Shown here: piece after piece, positions 60,222 through 64,000 of the stretch
How positions within the stretch are numbered: the first letter of the stretch is position 1
Layout of the letters: every line of letters starts with the position of its first letter
NCBI RefSeq assembly: GCF_030676415.1
Contig: NZ_JAUUTW010000011.1
Coordinates: 62,001-126,000, forward strand
From: Peribacillus frigoritolerans
Lineage (GTDB): Bacteria > Bacillota > Bacilli > Bacillales > DSM-1321
Reading direction: 5' to 3'
DNA length: 64,000 nt
Made by a program: the position numbers and the translations under genes
The notes under the pieces: generated by a model
What the model was told of the DNA's origin: nothing
Database searches by the model: none
Seen by the model: only the letters and a program-made list of their open reading frames with translations

Positions 60222-60728
60222 ATGGAAGAGCACATAGGGTTTAGAGAGGCAGAACTATCTGATCTACCCAGAATTGTTGAAATATATAATTCGACAATTG
60301 CTTCAAGAATGGTCACGGCAGATACGGAACCTGTATCCGTCCAATCGAGGGTTAAATGGTTTGAGGAACATCATTCAGAAAGTCGACCGCTATACATCAT
60401 TACTATAGAAGGGAAAACTGCTGGATGGATGAGCTTTCAATCTTTCTATGGCCGACCGGCATATGATTCCACTGCCGAAATCAGCATTTATATTGATGAT
60501 TATTTCCGGGGAAAAGGAATCGGACAAATTTCGATTCAAAAGGCAATTGAATTGAGTCCAAAATTAGGTGTTAAGACTCTATTGGGTTTCATTTTCGCCC
60601 ACAATACACCAAGCCTAAAGCTTTTTTCCAAATTCGGGTTTGAAGAATGGGCACATTTACCTCAAGTTGCAGAGCTGGATGGCATTGAGCGGGATTTGAT
60701 CATTCTTGGTAAACGTGTCGATATTTAA
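60222..60728 (+). CDS. GNAT family N-acetyltransferase (phosphinothricin acetyltransferase-like)
   Basis: The 168-residue protein has the acetyl-CoA loop [15 protein letters not shown] and [20 protein letters not shown], and an N-terminal [22 protein letters not shown] matching the PAT/YwnH subgroup, which acetylates amino-acid analogues such as methionine sulfoximine. The natural substrate is unknown. Its ribosome site (TAGGAG) and terminator are clear. Confidence 0.9.
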   Translation: MEEHIGFREAELSDLPRIVEIYNSTIASRMVTADTEPVSVQSRVKWFEEHHSESRPLYIITIEGKTAGWMSFQSFYGRPAYDSTAEISIYIDDYFRGKGIGQISIQKAIELSPKLGVKTLLGFIFAHNTPSLKLFSKFGFEEWAHLPQVAELDGIERDLIILGKRVDI

Positions 60729-60741
60729 TATAATTCTTTAG

Positions 60742-60769
60742 AGCTATTGCCTTGAGCAGTAGCTTTTTC
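60742..60769 (+). terminator. Terminator of the GNAT gene
   Basis: AGCTAtTGC / GCAgTAGCT (one wobble pair) is followed by TTTTTC. Confidence 0.8.
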
Positions 60770-60796
60770 AGATTAATCGAGGTCGAATTGGCTAAT

Positions 60797-60991
60797 TTAA
60801 AAATACCTATATGCTTTCTGGAGGGAAAAATATTCAGAATCCCTTTTACTTGCTAACGCATTTAATAGCGTATCCAATTCTTGACTGGCTTGAACAGTTA
60901 GCAGACTTGTTAAGCCGTAAATCGCTCCCAACTTTATCATTTCCTGTCTCTTTTCTTCTACTTTTTTTATAGTTACCTTACGGCAAGGCAT
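60797..60991 (-). CDS. Spo0E-like aspartyl-phosphate phosphatase
   Basis: The protein is about 64 residues, starting at ATG 60991 after GGGAGGTGA (PCRKVTIKKVEEKRQEM). It has the canonical ASQELDTLLNAL motif of Spo0E/YnzD phosphatases. It is a second copy besides 502-744. It lies downstream of the FbpA-like gene on the same strand, beyond a hairpin at 61163. A role against Spo0A~P is inferred. Confidence 0.85.
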   Translation of the reverse strand: MPCRKVTIKKVEEKRQEMIKLGAIYGLTSLLTVQASQELDTLLNALASKRDSEYFSLQKAYRYF

Positions 60992-61162
60992 TATAGTCAC
61001 CTCCCATTTATTCAATATTTTTACACTTTCATCATAATGAAAACACTAGTTAAAATCAACTATTTTCCAGAAATAAAATGTGTTATTTTATTGGTCAAAT
61101 GTGACAAAACACCTATTTCTTTATTTAATTATGTATATTTCGTGTCGTTTTCTATTAAACGC

Positions 61163-61200
61163 AAAAAAAAGCATCCACTAGTGTAGACTGCGAATGCTTA
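61163..61200 (-). terminator. Terminator after the FbpA-like gene
   Basis: On the minus strand AAGCATTC...GGATGCTT, with a partly paired loop, is followed by TTTTTTTGCG. Confidence 0.7.
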
Positions 61201-61245
61201 CATCATATCCCTTATCCAAAAACCCAAAATATAGTATATCGCTTA

Positions 61246-61434
61246 CTATGTCATCCATTCAGAAGGTGACTCGTTATTAGGTCTATTTATAACAATCTTA
61301 TATTCATCTTCAAGTACTTTTAATGGGGCATCATAAAGGTGCCTTTCATCAGAGGTTTTGTATACTCCATTGGCCAATAGCTCTTCAATGAGTTTTGCCT
61401 TCCTCTGTTCAATCCTCTTAAATAATTCTGCCAT
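61246..61434 (-). CDS. FbpA-like small basic protein
   Basis: The 62-residue protein contains RIEQRKAKLIEELLANGVYK, TSDERHLYDAPLKVLEDEY, matching the Fur-regulated basic protein FbpA family as I recall it. These proteins assist the FsrA sRNA iron-sparing response in B. subtilis. The ATG follows GAAAGGAG. No Fur box is evident upstream; instead an S-box riboswitch with terminator lies about 120 bases upstream on the same strand, with an apparent separate promoter in between. Confidence 0.8.
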   Translation of the reverse strand: MAELFKRIEQRKAKLIEELLANGVYKTSDERHLYDAPLKVLEDEYKIVINRPNNESPSEWMT

Positions 61435-61512
61435 ATAAATGGCTCCTTTCCTAGTCTTCCTAGAGCCTGCTTCTAGTTAGCTAAACTTTATCAACTTGTT
61501 TGATTTCACCAA

Positions 61513-61540
61513 ATTATATATACCTTTTCTAGTATGTCAC
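61513..61540 (-). promoter_or_regulatory. Candidate sigma-A promoter for the FbpA-like gene
   Basis: On the minus strand GTGACA and TATAAT are separated by 16 bases, located after the riboswitch terminator. Confidence 0.45.
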
Positions 61541-61555
61541 TAAACGTTATTTCCC

Positions 61556-61716
61556 AAAAATAAAAGCCCCTTCTAATTCAAGAAGAGGCTGACAGTGTCC
61601 GTACGGCTCTTCTTATCTTCCAAGCATATGCTTGTTGGATTTAGCACAGTTCCCAAAACGGGTCCGCTGCCGAGGTTTCTTTGGGCCAAGTCCCTCCACC
61701 TCTCTGGATAAGAATT
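61556..61716 (-). ncRNA. SAM-I (S-box) riboswitch with terminator
   Basis: The minus strand reads TTCTTATCCAGAGAGGTGGAGGGA, seen as CTTATCCAGAGAGGTGGAGG, then GGCCC, GAAACCTCGGCAGCGG, a GTGCTAAATCC segment and the closing GATAAGAAG: the conserved S-box core with P1 closed. It is followed by the terminator AGCCTCTTCT/AGAAGGGGCT plus TTTTATTTTT (61556-61593). SAM binding should terminate transcription. The next genes downstream are not sulphur genes. Confidence 0.93.
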
Positions 61717-61876
61717 CGATATATAAATGATGTAGAAATGATTCTATCCTAATAATCATCAAAAGTCAATTACCTGGATCTCCCTTTTTTCCTGCACATA
61801 AAGCGATCCCTCTTTCAAATACGGGTTGCATTTTCTTGTCTTTCTGATATGATGTCAGTAATTACATACCATTCAC

Positions 61877-61968
61877 ACCACTAGGGGAGTCTTTTTTAAG
61901 ACTGAGATGGAATTAGTTCCGGACCCTTTGAACCTGAACCGGCTCATACCGGCGGAGGGAAGTGGATG
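61877..61968 (+). ncRNA. TPP riboswitch (THI element)
   Basis: CTAGGGGAGTC...GACTGAGATGG, then ACCCTTTGAACCTGAACCGG and CATACCGGCGGAGGGAAGTGG are the two conserved halves of the thiamine pyrophosphate aptamer. It precedes tenA-thiW-thiD and would turn the operon off when TPP is plentiful. Confidence 0.95.
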
Positions 61969-61998
61969 ATATCGTCCATTTACAGACCATATCCATCT

Positions 61999-62031
61999 AC
62001 CCCGTTCCGTATTCAGGAACGGGTTTTTTTA
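61999..62031 (+). terminator. TPP riboswitch terminator
   Basis: CCCGTTCC / GGAACGGG with a seven-base loop and T7 lies 35 bases before tenA: the expression platform. Confidence 0.9.
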
Positions 62032-62066
62032 TTAACAAGGGGATCCATTCTAAAGGAGGATGAACA

Positions 62067-62756
62067 ATGGAGAATACTAAATTAGAAACATTCAGTGATA
62101 GACTACATGCACGGGCAAAAGAGATTTGGAAAAGGAACCATTCACATCCCTTTGTCCAGGCAATTGGAAACGGTACGCTTCCTGAAAAGAAATTTGCCTA
62201 TTACCTGAAGCAGGACTATATCTATCTCATGGATTATTCCAAGCTCTTTGCTTTAGGTGTCATCAAAGCTCATAACATCCAAACCATGGCAAAGTTTGCG
62301 AGTATTTTAAATGAAACCCTTCAAGTGGAAATGGATATTCATCGGCATTATGCTTCTGAATTCGGAATCAGTTCCAAGGAATTGGAAGAAACAGAACCTA
62401 CTCCAACCACTCTAGCCTATACATGTTACATGCTAAATGCAGCTCAGCATGGGACTTTGGCAGACTTGATCGCCTGTCTCCTGCCCTGCGCTTGGGATTA
62501 TTATGAAATCGGTTTGCTATTAAAAGAACAAAATGGAGCAGCATTGGAAAACAATCGCTACGCAGATTGGATAAGGTCCTATTCATCTCCTGAATTCGGG
62601 GAAGCACACAAGTGGCTGATCGCTTTGTTGGAAGAATTGACGGAAGGCATGCCAGAAAAGGAACTACTTAGATTAGAAAAGCACTTTTTGGTTACTTCCC
62701 GATATGAATATTTATTCTGGGATATGGTTCATAATGAGCAGGATTGGCCGCTGTAG
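62067..62756 (+). CDS. tenA: Thiaminase II / aminopyrimidine aminohydrolase TenA
   Basis: The 229-residue TenA-fold protein has FVQAIGNGTLPEKKFAYYLKQDYIYL, LLPCAWDYYEIG with the catalytic Cys, and RYEYLFWDMVHNEQDWP at the end. It hydrolyses aminomethylpyrimidine from degraded thiamin to HMP for salvage. AAAGGAGGATG precedes the ATG. It is the first gene behind the TPP riboswitch, followed ten bases later by thiW. Confidence 0.95.
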   Translation: MENTKLETFSDRLHARAKEIWKRNHSHPFVQAIGNGTLPEKKFAYYLKQDYIYLMDYSKLFALGVIKAHNIQTMAKFASILNETLQVEMDIHRHYASEFGISSKELEETEPTPTTLAYTCYMLNAAQHGTLADLIACLLPCAWDYYEIGLLLKEQNGAALENNRYADWIRSYSSPEFGEAHKWLIALLEELTEGMPEKELLRLEKHFLVTSRYEYLFWDMVHNEQDWPL

Positions 62757-62765
62757 GTCGTTGAC

Positions 62766-63293
62766 ATGATGATGAACCCTATCAAGAAACTTACGTTGAC
62801 TGCCATGATCACGGCTATAACGACGCTGACCAGTTCATTTATTTTCATCCCTGCAGGATTTGCAAAGATCTTTCCTATTCAGCATCTGGCAAATGTCCTG
62901 ACAGCTATTCTATTAGGGCCTGCTTATGCTGTGACACAAGCTTTTTTAGTTTCCATCATTAGAAACATGTCTGGTACCGGTTCAATTTTCGCCTTTCCCG
63001 GAAGCATGATCGGTGCACTTTTGGCTGCCATCCTTTATCGAAAAACACAAAGCTTAAAATTCGCTTGTTTAGGGGAAGTGATTGGGACCGGCATTCTCGG
63101 TTCCCTAGCCTGTTATCCACTTGCCATCCTCCTATTGGGAGAAAAAGCTGCTCTTTTTGGTTTTTTACCGGCTTTTATGCTCAGTTCATTCGCGGGTGCG
63201 ATTTTAGCTTTCATATTACTTAAAATACTTCTAAAAAATAATTATATGAAGGGGTTTTTTTATGAAAACAGCATTAACCATCGCAGGCTCTGA
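62766..63293 (+). CDS. thiW: ThiW, S component of an energy-coupling-factor thiamin-precursor transporter
   Basis: The 175-residue protein has five or six helices. The [38 protein letters not shown] start (seen as [14 protein letters not shown]) and [17 protein letters not shown] are ThiW signatures. It is predicted to import the thiazole (HET) moiety with the shared EcfAA'T module encoded elsewhere. It lies between tenA and thiD, and its 3' end overlaps thiD by 32 bases in another frame. Confidence 0.88.
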   Translation: MMMNPIKKLTLTAMITAITTLTSSFIFIPAGFAKIFPIQHLANVLTAILLGPAYAVTQAFLVSIIRNMSGTGSIFAFPGSMIGALLAAILYRKTQSLKFACLGEVIGTGILGSLACYPLAILLLGEKAALFGFLPAFMLSSFAGAILAFILLKILLKNNYMKGFFYENSINHRRL

Positions 63294-64000
63294 TTCAGGG
63301 GGCGGTGCTGGAATACAAGCGGATTTAAAAACATTTTCTGCCCATGGGGTCTTTGGAATGTCTGCCATCACTGCCGTAACCGCACAAAATACAATGGAAG
63401 TCCGTTCAGTACAGCCAATTGAAACAGCAATCATATCGGATCAAATTGCAGCTATCTTTGAAGATATTCCTGTTGATGCAGTAAAAATAGGCATGCTTGG
63501 ATCAAAAGGAATAGTGGAAACAGTTGCTGCGTCCCTTAAAACCTTCATGCCTGCCATCGTTATCCTTGACCCTGTCATGATTTCCAAAAGCGGCCACCAT
63601 TTGCTCGACGAAAAAGCTGTCTCTGCCTTAAAAATGGATTTGCTTCCGCTTGCAACACTTGTAACCCCAAATGTACCGGAAGCGGAAGTACTTACTGGCT
63701 TGTCGATTCGGACGAAACAAGATTTCTACAAGGCATGCATTTCGATGCAAGAAATGGGTCCAAAAGCCGTTTTACTTAAAGGCGGCCATGCAGCAGGAAA
63801 TCCAAATGATCTTTTTTATGATGGGACTGACTTCCACTGGATCAAGGGAGAACGGATTCATACAAAAAACACTCATGGTACGGGCTGTACCCTATCATCC
63901 GCCATTACATCAAACCTGGCAAATGGACTGCCATTGCAAGAGTCGATCGAACAGGCCAAGATCTATATTTCTGAAGCGATACGCAATAGCTTTTCAATCG
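63262..64000 (+). CDS. thiD: Hydroxymethylpyrimidine/phosphomethylpyrimidine kinase ThiD (partial, runs off the window)
   Basis: ATG 63262 follows AAGGGG. The 246 codons present cover most of a ribokinase-fold enzyme of about 270: [30 protein letters not shown] at the start (seen as [16 protein letters not shown]), [11 protein letters not shown] in the form [28 protein letters not shown], and the anion hole [12 protein letters not shown]. It phosphorylates HMP to HMP-PP. It shares the operon with tenA and thiW. Confidence 0.95.
   Translation, partial: MKTALTIAGSDSGGGAGIQADLKTFSAHGVFGMSAITAVTAQNTMEVRSVQPIETAIISDQIAAIFEDIPVDAVKIGMLGSKGIVETVAASLKTFMPAIVILDPVMISKSGHHLLDEKAVSALKMDLLPLATLVTPNVPEAEVLTGLSIRTKQDFYKACISMQEMGPKAVLLKGGHAAGNPNDLFYDGTDFHWIKGERIHTKNTHGTGCTLSSAITSNLANGLPLQESIEQAKIYISEAIRNSFSI

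Noticed and set aside
61556-61716. T-box leader
   Set aside because: No AGGGTGGNACCGCG T-box sequence; the conserved segments are those of the S-box aptamer.

Overview
The window looks like chromosome of a spore-forming Bacillaceae, most like a Peribacillus/Bacillus simplex-type organism (inference). Supporting evidence: an alpha/beta-type SASP gene, two Spo0E-type phosphatase genes, two sporulation-kinase-like histidine kinases, sigI-rsgI, strong AGGAGG-type ribosome sites, low GC, and S-box, THI and yybP-ykoY riboswitches in Bacillus form. Most of it is ordinary chromosome. The accessory material is a decaying insertion-sequence family and several broken genes.

Layout. 0-7.7 kb: end of a ZIP metal transporter, a Spo0E-like gene, an IS relic, a four-PAS histidine kinase, an acyltransferase-3 membrane protein, a B12-binding radical SAM protein and small proteins. 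7.7-18.7 kb: two consecutive minus-strand operons for fatty acid/acyl-CoA catabolism (acyl-CoA dehydrogenase, SDR, acyl-CoA ligase, TetR; then hydroxyacyl-CoA dehydrogenase, enoyl-CoA hydratase, thioesterase, phosphotransferase, ComB, SDR, enoyl-CoA hydratase, quinone oxidoreductase). Both are preceded by the same ACTAAC-nn-GTTAGT-type operator, so the encoded TetR probably controls both. 18.7-30.5 kb: second kinase, potassium transporter, SASP, sigI-rsgI, a TerC protein behind a manganese riboswitch, aldehyde dehydrogenase, a pseudogene remnant, an FtsW/RodA protein and NhaC. 31-42 kb: a 544-bp IS deletion derivative, prfC, cold-shock protein, a GntR/ABC-2 operon, Ohr, an MFS protein, a glycerophosphodiesterase, then a small membrane leader ORF followed by a YidC-type insertase.

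42-54 kb: cyanophycin synthetase and cyanophycinase, a pyridoxamine-oxidase-like stress protein, a 21-bp tandem repeat array, an M42 peptidase and a five-gene oligopeptide ABC operon with a CodY-like box. 54-64 kb: a BI-1 family protein, a 1,048-bp IS derivative, thioesterase, M15 peptidase, a DinB gene broken by a stop codon, an ABC exporter broken by a frameshift and an internal deletion, GDSL hydrolase, GNAT, Spo0E- and FbpA-like small genes, an S-box riboswitch pointing at them, and a TPP-riboswitch operon tenA-thiW-thiD that runs off the end.

The most interesting system is the 95-codon ORF before yidC. It has the layout of the B. subtilis MifM arrest-peptide sensor: a membrane segment, a C-terminal R-x-x-T-aromatic-I-R segment followed by an acidic stretch, and a stem-loop that hides the yidC Shine-Dalgarno and overlaps the last codons. 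The second is the IS family. Both well-preserved copies lie between exact-length 27-bp duplications of complete rho-independent terminator hairpins, and both carry a GC-rich leader whose pairing is conserved by compensatory changes.
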